From the NCBI RefSeq assembly GCF_004216755.1, contig NZ_SGWZ01000001.1:1367134-1431133 (forward strand): 64,000 nucleotides of DNA. The letters are read 5' to 3'. Under the pieces are notes generated by a model that was given only the letters and a program-made list of their open reading frames with translations, had not been told where the DNA came from and made no database searches. Positions 35,163 through 43,500 of the stretch are shown here, piece after piece; the stretch's first letter is position 1, and every line of letters begins with the position of its first letter. The position numbers were made by a program, and so were the translations under genes. The stretch is from Kerstersia gyiorum. GTDB lineage: Bacteria > Pseudomonadota > Gammaproteobacteria > Burkholderiales > Burkholderiaceae_B.

Positions 35163-35811
35163 TCGTTTCTGCCTTGATGATGACGACGTCCTCGACCGGC
35201 ACGTCCTGGTGGAAGCCACGGCTGCCGGTGCGGGCGCCCTTGATCTTCTCGACCACATCCTGGCCTTCAACGACTTCGCCGAAGACGGCGTAGCCCCAGC
35301 CCTGCGGCGTGGGCGAGGTGAAGTTCAGGAAGTCGTTGTCCTTGACGTTGATGAAGAACTGGGCCGTAGCGGAGTGCGGGTCGCTGGTGCGGGCCATGGC
35401 CAGCGTGTAGCGCTTGTTCTTCAGGCCGTTGTCGGCTTCGTTCTTGATCGGGGCATGGGTCTGCTTTTGCTTCATGCCGGCTTCGAAGCCGCCGCCCTGG
35501 ATCATGAAACCGTCGATGATGCGGTGGAAAATGGTGCCGTCGTAGAAGCCTTCCTGGACGTAAGTCAGGAAATTGGCGGCGCTGACCGGCGCTTTTTCCG
35601 CGTCCAGGGCGATGATGATGTCACCTTGATTGGTTTGCAGTTTGACGCGGGGCTGATTGCTCATGACGGGGGCTCCTTGAGTTGTCGGTGAAATTGCCGG
35701 GCTGGAGGCGCCGCCGGTCTTGACCGGCAGCAGTGCAAAGCTGGCGGCGACCACGGCCGCCAGGGCGATGCCGGAGAAAACCAGCCGGCGAGTAAAAGTC
35801 CTGTTGGTCAT
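35155..35811 (-). CDS. Cyclophilin-type peptidyl-prolyl cis-trans isomerase
   Basis: Encodes 218 residues. An N-terminal signal/anchor helix (about residues 10-28) and a short linker precede a complete cyclophilin domain (about 55-215) with FHRIIDGFMIQGGG, ARTSDPHSATAQFFINV and the GYAVFGEVVEG end. The ATG at 35811 overlaps the TGA of the upstream TPR gene (ATGA). An in-frame ATG at 35664 (MSNQPRVKLQTNQGDI) has its own strong GGAG site and matches the normal N-terminus of cytoplasmic PpiB, so two forms may be made: membrane-bound/periplasmic and cytoplasmic. Confidence 0.9.
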   Translation of the reverse strand: MTNRTFTRRLVFSGIALAAVVAASFALLPVKTGGASSPAISPTTQGAPVMSNQPRVKLQTNQGDIIIALDAEKAPVSAANFLTYVQEGFYDGTIFHRIIDGFMIQGGGFEAGMKQKQTHAPIKNEADNGLKNKRYTLAMARTSDPHSATAQFFINVKDNDFLNFTSPTPQGWGYAVFGEVVEGQDVVEKIKGARTGSRGFHQDVPVEDVVIIKAETIE

Positions 35812-36479
35812 GGCTGGACCTCAGGGGATGAGAGGGATTGTACGGCGGAGATGCGGCCATCCAGGCCGCGCAGGCCCAGCGCGCGTGCGCGTTCCAGCGC
35901 GCGCGCCGATTGTGCCAGGCGCAGGTCGCCCAGGTTGGCCCAGGCCAGTGCATAGCCCGGGTCGGCATTCAGTGCCATGGATAGCGCATCTTCAGCCAGG
36001 TCGAGCTTGCCGGCGCGCCAGTAGAGCGCGGCCAGATTGTTCCAGGGTTCGGGGAGTTCCGGGTAATTGCCGGTCATTTCGCGGTAGATGTTCATGGCTT
36101 GTTCCGTCTGGCCGCTGGCCTGGAGGGCGCGGGCATAGAGGAACTGAAGCTGCACATCGACGCCGGGATCGTTGCGGGCGCTTTCCTCGGCCAGGCGCTG
36201 TTCGATGCGCTCCATGGCTTCGCTCGTATTGCCGCTATCGAGCAGATGGGCGATTTCCGCCGCCGTTTCGCTGGCGCTGGGCGGCAGCGAGGTATCGACG
36301 CCGGGCTTGAGGGCTTCGAGGAAACGGGCCAGTGTGTCCGAGCCGCCACTGGGCTCGCCGTTGTTGCCCGGCGTGGGCAGGTCAACGACAGGCAATGCCT
36401 GGGAGTGCGCAGCGGCAGAGGCCAGCAACAGGCTGGCCAACAGGGTGCGGGACAGGATATTCGAGAAGGTTGTGGTCAT
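35808..36479 (-). CDS. Tetratricopeptide-repeat protein, exported
   Basis: Encodes 223 residues from ATG 36479 (MTTTFSNILSRTLLASLLLA). A signal peptide ends near SAAAHSQA, so the protein is periplasmic. TPR-like helix pairs occupy the middle (YARALQASGQTEQAMNIYRE, PWNNLAALYWRAGKLDLAED and PGYALAWANLGDLRLAQSAR). It probably mediates protein-protein contacts in the envelope; the partner is unknown. It is the first gene of the TPR-ppi-lpxH operon and is divergent from cysS, an order typical of Bordetella relatives. Confidence 0.85.
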   Translation of the reverse strand: MTTTFSNILSRTLLASLLLASAAAHSQALPVVDLPTPGNNGEPSGGSDTLARFLEALKPGVDTSLPPSASETAAEIAHLLDSGNTSEAMERIEQRLAEESARNDPGVDVQLQFLYARALQASGQTEQAMNIYREMTGNYPELPEPWNNLAALYWRAGKLDLAEDALSMALNADPGYALAWANLGDLRLAQSARALERARALGLRGLDGRISAVQSLSSPEVQP

Positions 36480-36688
36480 ATCGCCTGGGCGGATTTCTGT
36501 GCAAAGACTGCCGGGCTTGAAGTCTGGGCAGCCGTGCTTGCTATACTTGCCGATCGCCATTTTAGCCTTGCTTGCCGTCCGGTACGGCATGTCGCTGGCT
36601 GCGCCGCGCCGCCAGGGGGTATTTCCCCAGGATGCACTGTTCGCGCGGCCATGTTCATTACCTGTCATACATCGGGCCGTTAGACTTC

Positions 36689-38164
36689 ATGATGCAGATT
36701 CACAACACCCTGTCACGCAACAAGGATTTCTTGCGCCCCGTTGAACCGGGCAAGGTGCGCATGTATGTGTGCGGTATGACGGTGTATGACTACTGCCACC
36801 TCGGCCACGCACGCATGCTGGTCAGTTTCGATGTGGTCCAGCGCTGGCTGCGGGCCAGCGGGCTGGAAGTGCGTTACGTGCGCAACATCACCGATATCGA
36901 CGATAAGATCATCCGCCGCGCAGTGCAGACCGGCAGGCGCATCAGTGAAGTGACGACTTTCTTCATCGACGCCATGCATGCCGACGAGCGTGCGCTGGGC
37001 GTGCAGTCTCCCGACGCCGAACCGCGTGCGACCGAGCACGTGGGCGATATGCTGGGCATCATCGCCAGGCTCGAGGAAAAAGGCCTGGCCTACCGGGCCG
37101 ATGATGGCGACGTGAATTATTCGGTTCGTTCGTTTCCGGGCTATGGCAAGCTCTCCGGGCGCAGCCTGGACGACCTGCGTGCCGGCGAACGGGTGGCGGT
37201 CGATACCAGCAAGCGCGATCCGCTCGATTTCGTGCTCTGGAAAGCGGCCAAGCCGGCCGAGCCAGCCGATACGCGCTGGGATTCGCCTTATGGCTTTGGC
37301 CGACCAGGCTGGCATATTGAATGCTCGGCCATGAGCAAGGCGCTGCTGGGCCTGCCGCTGGATATCCATGGCGGTGGCCCGGACCTGAAGTTCCCGCACC
37401 ACGAAAATGAAATCGCCCAGACCGAGGGCGCCTACGAACAGACGCTGGCAAATATCTGGATGCATTGCGGCCCGCTCATGGTGGATGCCGACAAGATGTC
37501 CAAGTCGCTGGGCAATTTCCGCACCATTCGCCAGACCATCGCTCGTGACGCTTCCCATGAAGAACACCATGAAGGCGAAGGCGACGACTGGTTCAACCGG
37601 CGTGAAGCGGAGATGCTGCGTTTCTTCATCGTGCGCAACCACTACCGCAGCGCGTTGAACTACGCGCCGGATAATCTGAACGACGCCCAGAATGCGCTGG
37701 ATCGCCTGTACCGCAGCCTGCAGGCGGTACGCCCGGATGACGCCGGGATCGACTGGGACCACCCCAGTGCGCAGGCATTCAAGGCTGCGATGGACGATGA
37801 TTTCAATGCCCCGGGCGCGCTGGCCGTATTGTTCGAACTGGCCAGCGAAGCCAACCGTCATGCATCGGCCCGCGCAGCGGGACAACTGCGCGGCCTGGGC
37901 GAATTGCTGGGCCTGCTGCAACAGGACCCCGAAGCTTATTTCAAGTGGCCGACGCGCTATCGCCAGAAGCAGGAAACCGACAGCGGTGGAGAAACGGGCG
38001 CGGCGCTCGCTGATGCTGCCATCGAGGCGCTGGTGGCACAACGCGGCGAAGCCAAGCGCGCGCGTGATTTCACGCGTGCTGATGCTCTGCGTGCCGAATT
38101 GCGGGCAGCGGGCATCGAACTGGACGACAAGCCGGGTGGCGTGACAGTATGGAGGCGGGCATGA
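36689..38164 (+). CDS. cysS: Cysteinyl-tRNA synthetase
   Basis: A 491-residue class I aminoacyl-tRNA synthetase charging tRNA-Cys. The zinc-site Cys lies in MYVCGMTVYDYCHLGHAR, which also carries the HIGH motif (HLGH). Further zinc ligands lie in GWHIECSAMS and HHENE, and the KMSKS loop is ADKMSKSLGNF. ATG 36689 or the next codon's ATG is the start; the frame upstream to 36572 is not homologous. It leads the cysS-alkA-accA-tilS run. Confidence 0.95.
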   Translation: MMQIHNTLSRNKDFLRPVEPGKVRMYVCGMTVYDYCHLGHARMLVSFDVVQRWLRASGLEVRYVRNITDIDDKIIRRAVQTGRRISEVTTFFIDAMHADERALGVQSPDAEPRATEHVGDMLGIIARLEEKGLAYRADDGDVNYSVRSFPGYGKLSGRSLDDLRAGERVAVDTSKRDPLDFVLWKAAKPAEPADTRWDSPYGFGRPGWHIECSAMSKALLGLPLDIHGGGPDLKFPHHENEIAQTEGAYEQTLANIWMHCGPLMVDADKMSKSLGNFRTIRQTIARDASHEEHHEGEGDDWFNRREAEMLRFFIVRNHYRSALNYAPDNLNDAQNALDRLYRSLQAVRPDDAGIDWDHPSAQAFKAAMDDDFNAPGALAVLFELASEANRHASARAAGQLRGLGELLGLLQQDPEAYFKWPTRYRQKQETDSGGETGAALADAAIEALVAQRGEAKRARDFTRADALRAELRAAGIELDDKPGGVTVWRRA

Positions 38165-38823
38165 GCCAGATCGGCCAGGCCGGCCAGGAGATGTCTTCCG
38201 CCAAGCCGGAGTATTGGGACGCTGCGGTGGCGCATTTGCTGCGCCGCGACCGCATCCTGAAGAAAATCATTCCACAGCACGATGGCAGCTGGCTGATGAC
38301 GCGCGGCACGCCCTTTGCGACGCTGGTGCGTTCGGTGGTCGGCCAGCAGATTTCCGTCAAGGCGGCCAACGCGCTCTGGGAACGCCTGAGCCAGGCCAGC
38401 GACGCGGCGCATGAGCCGGGCGTGTACCTGGCGCTGGGCGAAGATGGCCTGCGAGGCGCCGGCCTGCCCAAGCGCAAGGCAGAGTATGTGCTTGATCTGG
38501 CAGCGGGTTTCGAAGAGCGCAGGCTGCGCCCCGAACTGTGGGATAGCATGGATGACGAGGCAGTCATCGCCGAATTGACCACTATCCGCGGCATCGGCCG
38601 CTGGACAGCGGAAATGTTTCTGATCTTTAATCTACAGCGGCCGGATGTCCTGCCGTTGGATGATGCCGGCCTGCTGAAAGCCATTTCGCAGCATTATTTC
38701 AGTGGCGAGCCCGTGTCGCGCTTCGAAGCGCGTGAGGTGTCGCAGGCATGGCAGCCCTGGCGCACCGTCGCCACCTGGTATCTCTGGCGCAGCCTGAATG
38801 CCGTCGCAGTGCCTTCCTGCTGA
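38161..38823 (+). CDS. DNA-3-methyladenine glycosylase 2 (AlkA-like, HhH-GPD)
   Basis: A 220-residue base-excision repair glycosylase that removes alkylated bases. The helix-hairpin-helix and catalytic part reads LTTIRGIGRWTAEMFLIFNL with the active-site Asp in VLPLDDAGLLKA. The ATG overlaps the cysS stop as ATGA, and GGAGG sits seven bases upstream, so translation is coupled. It lacks the N-terminal AlkA domain, as in the short MagIII/Mag1-like group. Confidence 0.9.
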   Translation: MSQIGQAGQEMSSAKPEYWDAAVAHLLRRDRILKKIIPQHDGSWLMTRGTPFATLVRSVVGQQISVKAANALWERLSQASDAAHEPGVYLALGEDGLRGAGLPKRKAEYVLDLAAGFEERRLRPELWDSMDDEAVIAELTTIRGIGRWTAEMFLIFNLQRPDVLPLDDAGLLKAISQHYFSGEPVSRFEAREVSQAWQPWRTVATWYLWRSLNAVAVPSC

Positions 38824-38864
38824 CGGCCCGGACTCGTCTTCACGCATACGGAATCCCATACGCA

Positions 38865-39830
38865 ATGCGCAATACATTTCTCGAATTCGAACAGCCTCTG
38901 GCGGAGCTGGAAAGCAAAATAGAACAGCTGCGCTATGTCCAGACTGATTCGGCAGTCGACATTTCGGATGAAATCTCCAAACTGCAGCAGAAAAGCCAGA
39001 CGCTGGCCAAGGGCATCTACGCCAAGCTGACGCCCTGGCAGACCGCCCTGGTGGCGCGTCATCCGCAGCGTCCCTATACGCTGGATTACGTGCGCGAGAT
39101 CTTCACTGATTTCCACGAACTGCATGGCGACCGCATGTACGCCGATGACCAATCCATCATTGGTGGCCTGGCGCGTTTCGAAGGCAAGCCCTGCATGGTG
39201 ATCGGTCATCAGAAGGGCCGCGATACCAAGGAGCGTGCGCGCCGCAATTTCGGCATGCCCAGGCCCGAGGGCTACCGCAAGGCCCTGCGGCTGATGCGTC
39301 TGGCAGAAAAATTCCGCATGCCGGTGTTCACCTTCGTCGATACCCCGGGAGCCTATCCCGGCGTGGGTGCCGAAGAGCGCGGCCAGTCAGAGGCCATTGG
39401 CCACAATCTGTACGCCATGGCCGAGCTGCGCGTGCCCATCATCTCGACGATCATCGGCGAGGGCGGTTCGGGCGGCGCATTGGCCATTGCCGTGGGCAAC
39501 ACCGTCCTGATGCTGCAGTACTCCACGTATTCGGTGATTTCTCCCGAAGGTTGCGCTTCCATCCTGTGGCGCAGTGCGGACAAGGCCTCGGAAGCTGCGG
39601 CTGCGCTGGGTATCACGGCGCCGCGCCTCAAGGAACTGGGCCTGATCGACCGCATCGTCAATGAGCCTATCGGCGGCGCACATCGCGACCCTGGCGTCAT
39701 GGCACGCCTGCTGCGACGGGCGCTGGGCGAATCCCTGCGTCAGCTGAGCGGCATGACGCCCGACCAGCTGGTGGCCCACCGCCTGGAGCGCATTCGCGCC
39801 TATGGCGAAGTGCAGGAAGTCAAAGGCTGA
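38865..39830 (+). CDS. accA: Acetyl-CoA carboxylase carboxyltransferase subunit alpha
   Basis: A 321-residue subunit that, with AccD, transfers the carboxyl group from biotin on AccB to acetyl-CoA, making malonyl-CoA for fatty acid synthesis. Family segments MRNTFLEFEQPLAELESKIE, GHQKGRDTKERARRNFGMP, VDTPGAYPGVGAEERGQSEA and the oxyanion glycines IIGEGGSGGALAI are complete. The start at 38865 fits the family N-terminus. Downstream tilS follows after 7 bp. Confidence 0.96.
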   Translation: MRNTFLEFEQPLAELESKIEQLRYVQTDSAVDISDEISKLQQKSQTLAKGIYAKLTPWQTALVARHPQRPYTLDYVREIFTDFHELHGDRMYADDQSIIGGLARFEGKPCMVIGHQKGRDTKERARRNFGMPRPEGYRKALRLMRLAEKFRMPVFTFVDTPGAYPGVGAEERGQSEAIGHNLYAMAELRVPIISTIIGEGGSGGALAIAVGNTVLMLQYSTYSVISPEGCASILWRSADKASEAAAALGITAPRLKELGLIDRIVNEPIGGAHRDPGVMARLLRRALGESLRQLSGMTPDQLVAHRLERIRAYGEVQEVKG

Positions 39831-39837
39831 GGACAGT

Positions 39838-40863
39838 ATGCAAGCGGCGGCTCGCGGCTCGAGCGCCAGCGCCGCCAACGCGCTGACCGAGCCCTTGCGG
39901 GTGATGTTGGCCGGCCTGTCCCCAGGAACACGCATCGCCGTGGGCCTGAGCGGCGGGCCGGATTCATTTGCGCTGGCGTGTTGCGCCGCGCCGCTGGCAC
40001 AGGGCCTGGGCCTGGCATTGCATGGCTTCCATGTCCATCATGGTTTGCTGGCGCAGGCCGATGCCTGGGCTGCCCAGGCGCGTGCGCTGGGCGTTCATCT
40101 TGGCTGTCCGGTGCATGTCGCCCGGGTGGATGTCACCGGTGTTGCCGCACTAGGCATGGAGGCCGCCGCTCGCGAAGCGCGCTATGCGGCGCTGGCCGAC
40201 TTGGCCAGCACCCATGGGGTAGGCATCATCCTGCTGGCACATCATCAGGACGACCAGGCGGAAACCGTGCTGTTGCGCCTGTTGCGCGGCACGGGGCCGG
40301 AAGGACTGGCCGCCATGGCGCGGCAGAGCGAGCGTGGCGGGCTGGCGTACTGGCGGCCCTGGCTGGATGTGCCGCGCAGCCGTATCGTGCCGCTGGCGCA
40401 GGCTTGCGCCGAGCAATATGGCGTGCCGCTGGCCGATGATCCAAGCAATCTAGATCCCCGCTATACCCGGGCGGCATTGCGTGTGCAGCTTGCCCCGGTG
40501 CTCGACGAGCGCTGGCGCGGCTGGCGCAGTATCCTCGCCAGGCATGCCCGCCTTGCGGCCCAGCAGGCGGAAATACTCGCGGAAGTCGCGCATGCCGATT
40601 TGCAGGCGCTGGAACTGGCGGAGGATGGCAGCTTTGCGCTGGCGCGCTGGCGTGAGCTTTCCACGGCCCGCCAGGCGCATGTCTTTCGCTACTGGCTGCA
40701 GACTCGGGGGGCAATGATGCCGACCGAGGCCAGGCTCAACGATATGCTCAGGCAACTGCGCCAACTGCATGCCTTGGGACATGACCGGAAAATGTCGGTC
40801 AGGCACGGGGAGTGGGTCGTCAGTTGCGTTCGTGGCCGCGTCAGGCTGTTGCCGCATGAATGA
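39838..40863 (+). CDS. tilS: tRNA(Ile)-lysidine synthase
   Basis: A 341-residue PP-loop ATPase that converts C34 of the tRNA-Ile CAU anticodon to lysidine, so the tRNA reads AUA. The P-loop GLSGGPDSFALA is at about residues 36-47 and AHHQDDQAETVLLRLLRG is the second signature. The C-terminal part is short. GAGG precedes the ATG. In Burkholderiales the next gene is usually lysC; here the integrative element starts 49 bp downstream. Confidence 0.94.
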   Translation: MQAAARGSSASAANALTEPLRVMLAGLSPGTRIAVGLSGGPDSFALACCAAPLAQGLGLALHGFHVHHGLLAQADAWAAQARALGVHLGCPVHVARVDVTGVAALGMEAAAREARYAALADLASTHGVGIILLAHHQDDQAETVLLRLLRGTGPEGLAAMARQSERGGLAYWRPWLDVPRSRIVPLAQACAEQYGVPLADDPSNLDPRYTRAALRVQLAPVLDERWRGWRSILARHARLAAQQAEILAEVAHADLQALELAEDGSFALARWRELSTARQAHVFRYWLQTRGAMMPTEARLNDMLRQLRQLHALGHDRKMSVRHGEWVVSCVRGRVRLLPHE

Positions 40864-40911
40864 TGCGGCACGGCGGTCGTCACTGGCGCAGCCGAGGACG
40901 AAAACTGCGGT

Positions 40912-40919
40912 TTTTTTGT
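40912..40919 (+). other. Candidate left attachment sequence (attL)
   Basis: TTTTTTGT fits the short consensus TTTTTYRT that I recall for Tn4371-family insertion sites. It lies 49 bp after the tilS stop and 175 bp before the integrase gene. The sequence is too short to be specific by itself; a matching copy at the right end is needed. Confidence 0.5.
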
Positions 40920-41093
40920 TTCACGATGACTCTAGCTCGGCAATTCGCTGGACTACGCCAAGGCTCGATACAGCAGGTTTATCAATCACTTAGGCGAGTT
41001 CAACATATGCCGGTGCTTTCCGAAACTTGACCCGGCTTCCCCTCGCGTGGCTCCCATGCGGCTCTTGGAAACCGGGCTTTCCGAGGAGTCATC

Positions 41094-42293
41094 ATGGCGA
41101 AGATCAAGCTAACCAAGTCCGCAGTCGATGCGGCGCAACCTCAAGACAAGGCCATCGAACTGCGGGATACCGTGGTGCCCGGCTTCCTGTGCAAGATCAC
41201 CCCGGCGGGCCGCAAGGTGTTCATGCTCCAGTACCGCACGAACGCCGGAGAGCGCCGCAAGCCCGCCCTGGGGCAGTACGGGGAACTGACGGTCGATCAG
41301 GCACGCACGATGGCGCAGGAGTGGCTGGCCGAGGTGCGCAAAGGTGGCGACCCCAGCGCGGCCAAGAACGCCGCCCGCAAGGCACCGACCATGAAGGAGT
41401 TCTGCCATACCTTCATGGAGGACTACTCCAAGCAGCGCAACAAGCCCAGCACGCAGCGCGGCTATCAGGGCGTGATTGACCGTTGCATCATCCCGATCAT
41501 GGGCCGGATGAAGGTGCAGGACGTGAAGCGCCCGGATGTGGCCGCGTTGATGAAGAAGCTGGCCTACAAGCAGGCCGAGGCGAACCGTACTTTCGGCGTG
41601 CTACGCAAGATGTTCAACCTGGCTGAAGTGTGGGGGCTTCGCCCAGACGGTACGAATCCGTGCCGCCACGTCCCGATGTATCCGCCTGGCAAGGAAACCC
41701 GGCTCATCGTGGACGATGAACTGGTGCGGATCTTCCGTCACCTGGAGCACTTGGAGGCGGAAGGACTAGAGAACTACGTCATCCCGCTGGCGATCCGTCT
41801 GCAATTCGAGTTCGCCGCCCGCCGTTCCGAAATCTGCCCGCTTGAATGGGCGTGGGTTGATCTGGAAAAGCGCCGTGTTGTCTGGCCTGACAGCAAGACC
41901 GGCGGCATCTCCAAGCCCATGAGCGAGGAAGCCTATCGGCTGCTGTCCACAGCGCCGCGCCGAGAAGGCTGCCCCTACGTCCTGCCGTCGCCGAATGACC
42001 CGACCCGGCACCTGACCCACAGCGAACACTATGGCGGCTGGACGCGCGTGCTCAAGGCTGCTGGCGTGCCGCACGTTGGCACACATGGCATTCGTCACCG
42101 GGCGACCACCGATATTGCCAATTCGGGCGTGCCGACCAAGGTGGGCATGAAGCTCACAGGTCACAAGACCGTGGCGATGTTTATGCACTATGTTCATACC
42201 GAGGACAAGCCGGTGCGGGATGCGGCCGAACTGGTGGCGAATCGGCGACTGGCGATTACCAGGGCATCCCGTTCTATGGAGGTGACAGCATGA
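41094..42293 (+). CDS. int: Tyrosine-type site-specific integrase of the Tn4371 family
   Basis: Encodes 399 residues. N-terminal DUF4102-like arm domain (about 1-95), SAM-like core-binding domain (about 98-180) and catalytic domain (about 205-380). The catalytic set is visible: Arg244 in FAARRSEICPLEW, His331 and Arg334 in THGIRHRATT, His357 in LTGHKTV and nucleophile Tyr366 in MHYVHTED. It catalyses integration and excision of the element. Its TGA overlaps the ATG of the DUF1016 nuclease gene. AGGAG precedes the ATG. Confidence 0.95.
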   Translation: MAKIKLTKSAVDAAQPQDKAIELRDTVVPGFLCKITPAGRKVFMLQYRTNAGERRKPALGQYGELTVDQARTMAQEWLAEVRKGGDPSAAKNAARKAPTMKEFCHTFMEDYSKQRNKPSTQRGYQGVIDRCIIPIMGRMKVQDVKRPDVAALMKKLAYKQAEANRTFGVLRKMFNLAEVWGLRPDGTNPCRHVPMYPPGKETRLIVDDELVRIFRHLEHLEAEGLENYVIPLAIRLQFEFAARRSEICPLEWAWVDLEKRRVVWPDSKTGGISKPMSEEAYRLLSTAPRREGCPYVLPSPNDPTRHLTHSEHYGGWTRVLKAAGVPHVGTHGIRHRATTDIANSGVPTKVGMKLTGHKTVAMFMHYVHTEDKPVRDAAELVANRRLAITRASRSMEVTA

Positions 42294-43456
42294 CAAGGAA
42301 GACGCCCGTGGCAACACGGAAACCCGCTGCCTTACCGGCTGGCTATGCCGGCATCCACGGCGGCATCGTGGAGCTGCTGGACGCGGCGCGTCAGGCGGCG
42401 GCGCGCAGTGTCAATGCGCTGATGACGGCCAGCTATTGGGAGATTGGCCGCCGGATCGTCGAAGCCGAGCAGAAAGGCAGACGGCGGGCCGGTTACGGCG
42501 AGCAGTTGATGGAGAGGTTGTCCGCCGACTTGACGGCCCGATTCGGGCGTGGGTTCGGCGTCAATAACCTGGAGAGTATGCGACGTTTCTTCCTCGCATA
42601 CCCCCAGCCCGAGATTTCCCAGACAGTGTCTGGGAAATTGGGAAATGAGTCGCCTGCCGAGAAATCCCAGACAGTGTCTCGGAAATTCGACCTCTCCGAA
42701 CTGGCCCAGACCTTCACCTTGCCGTGGTCAGCCTATGTCCGGCTGCTGTCGGTCAAGGATGACTATGCCCGGCAGTTCTACGAGGCAGAGGCACTGCGCG
42801 GTGGCTGGAGCGTGCGCCAACTTGACCGGCAGATTGGCAGCCAGTTCTACGAGCGCACGGCCTTGTCCAAGGACAAGGCAGCGATGCTGGTCAAGGGTTC
42901 GGTGGCCAAGCCCGAGGATGCCGTCACGCCCAACGATGCCATCAAAGACCCGTATGTGCTGGAGTTCCTCGACCTCAAGGACGAGTATTCGGAATCCGAC
43001 CTGGAAGCGGCATTAATCCAGCGTCTGGAAGACTTCCTGCTGGAACTCGGGGAAGGCTTCACCTTCGTCGGGCGGCAACGTCGCTTGCGCATCGACCAGA
43101 CCTGGTATCGGGTCGATCTACTGTTCTTTCATCGCAAGCTGCGCTGCTTGGTCATCATCGACCTCAAGTTGGGCAGCCTGACCCATGCCGATGTGGGGCA
43201 GATGCACATGTACTGCAACTATGCCAAGGAGCATTGGGCTTACCCGGATGAGAATCCTCCGGTGGGCCTGATCCTGTGCGCGGACAAGGGCCATGCCCTG
43301 GCGCGGTATGCGTTGGATGGCTTGCCAACCAAGGTGATGGCGGCAAACTACCGGACGGTGCTGCCAGATGCTGAATTGCTGCAAAAAGAGCTGGAGAACA
43401 CGCGGCGTCTGCTCGAATCTCGTGACACGCTGGTCCCCGAAAGACGCAGGAAATAA
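42290..43456 (+). CDS. DUF1016/YhcG-type PD-(D/E)XK nuclease
   Basis: Encodes 388 residues. The N-terminal DUF1016 domain (about 20-165: SYWEIGRRIVEAEQKG, then PWSAYVRLLSVKDDYARQFY) is followed by a PD-(D/E)XK nuclease domain (about 215-370) with active-site Asp in TWYRVDLLFFHRKL and the DLK motif in CLVIIDLKLG. Family members occur in restriction/defence islands; the target is unknown. The start overlaps the integrase stop (ATGA) with GGAGG upstream. Residues about 107-135 carry two copies of SQTVS(G/R)K, encoded by a repeated palindrome. Confidence 0.9.
   Translation: MTRKTPVATRKPAALPAGYAGIHGGIVELLDAARQAAARSVNALMTASYWEIGRRIVEAEQKGRRRAGYGEQLMERLSADLTARFGRGFGVNNLESMRRFFLAYPQPEISQTVSGKLGNESPAEKSQTVSRKFDLSELAQTFTLPWSAYVRLLSVKDDYARQFYEAEALRGGWSVRQLDRQIGSQFYERTALSKDKAAMLVKGSVAKPEDAVTPNDAIKDPYVLEFLDLKDEYSESDLEAALIQRLEDFLLELGEGFTFVGRQRRLRIDQTWYRVDLLFFHRKLRCLVIIDLKLGSLTHADVGQMHMYCNYAKEHWAYPDENPPVGLILCADKGHALARYALDGLPTKVMAANYRTVLPDAELLQKELENTRRLLESRDTLVPERRRK
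42616..42681 (+). repeat. Duplicated palindromic unit inside the DUF1016 gene
   Basis: CCCAGACAGTGTCTGGG is a perfect palindrome around a central G. A second copy about 48 bp on has one changed base (CCCAGACAGTGTCTCGG), and each is followed by AAATT. It encodes the repeated SQTVS motif between the two domains. Confidence 0.7.
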
Positions 43457-43500
43457 CAGAGTTTCACGGTGTGCAACCTGCGGGTTCCTTGATATAAGGC

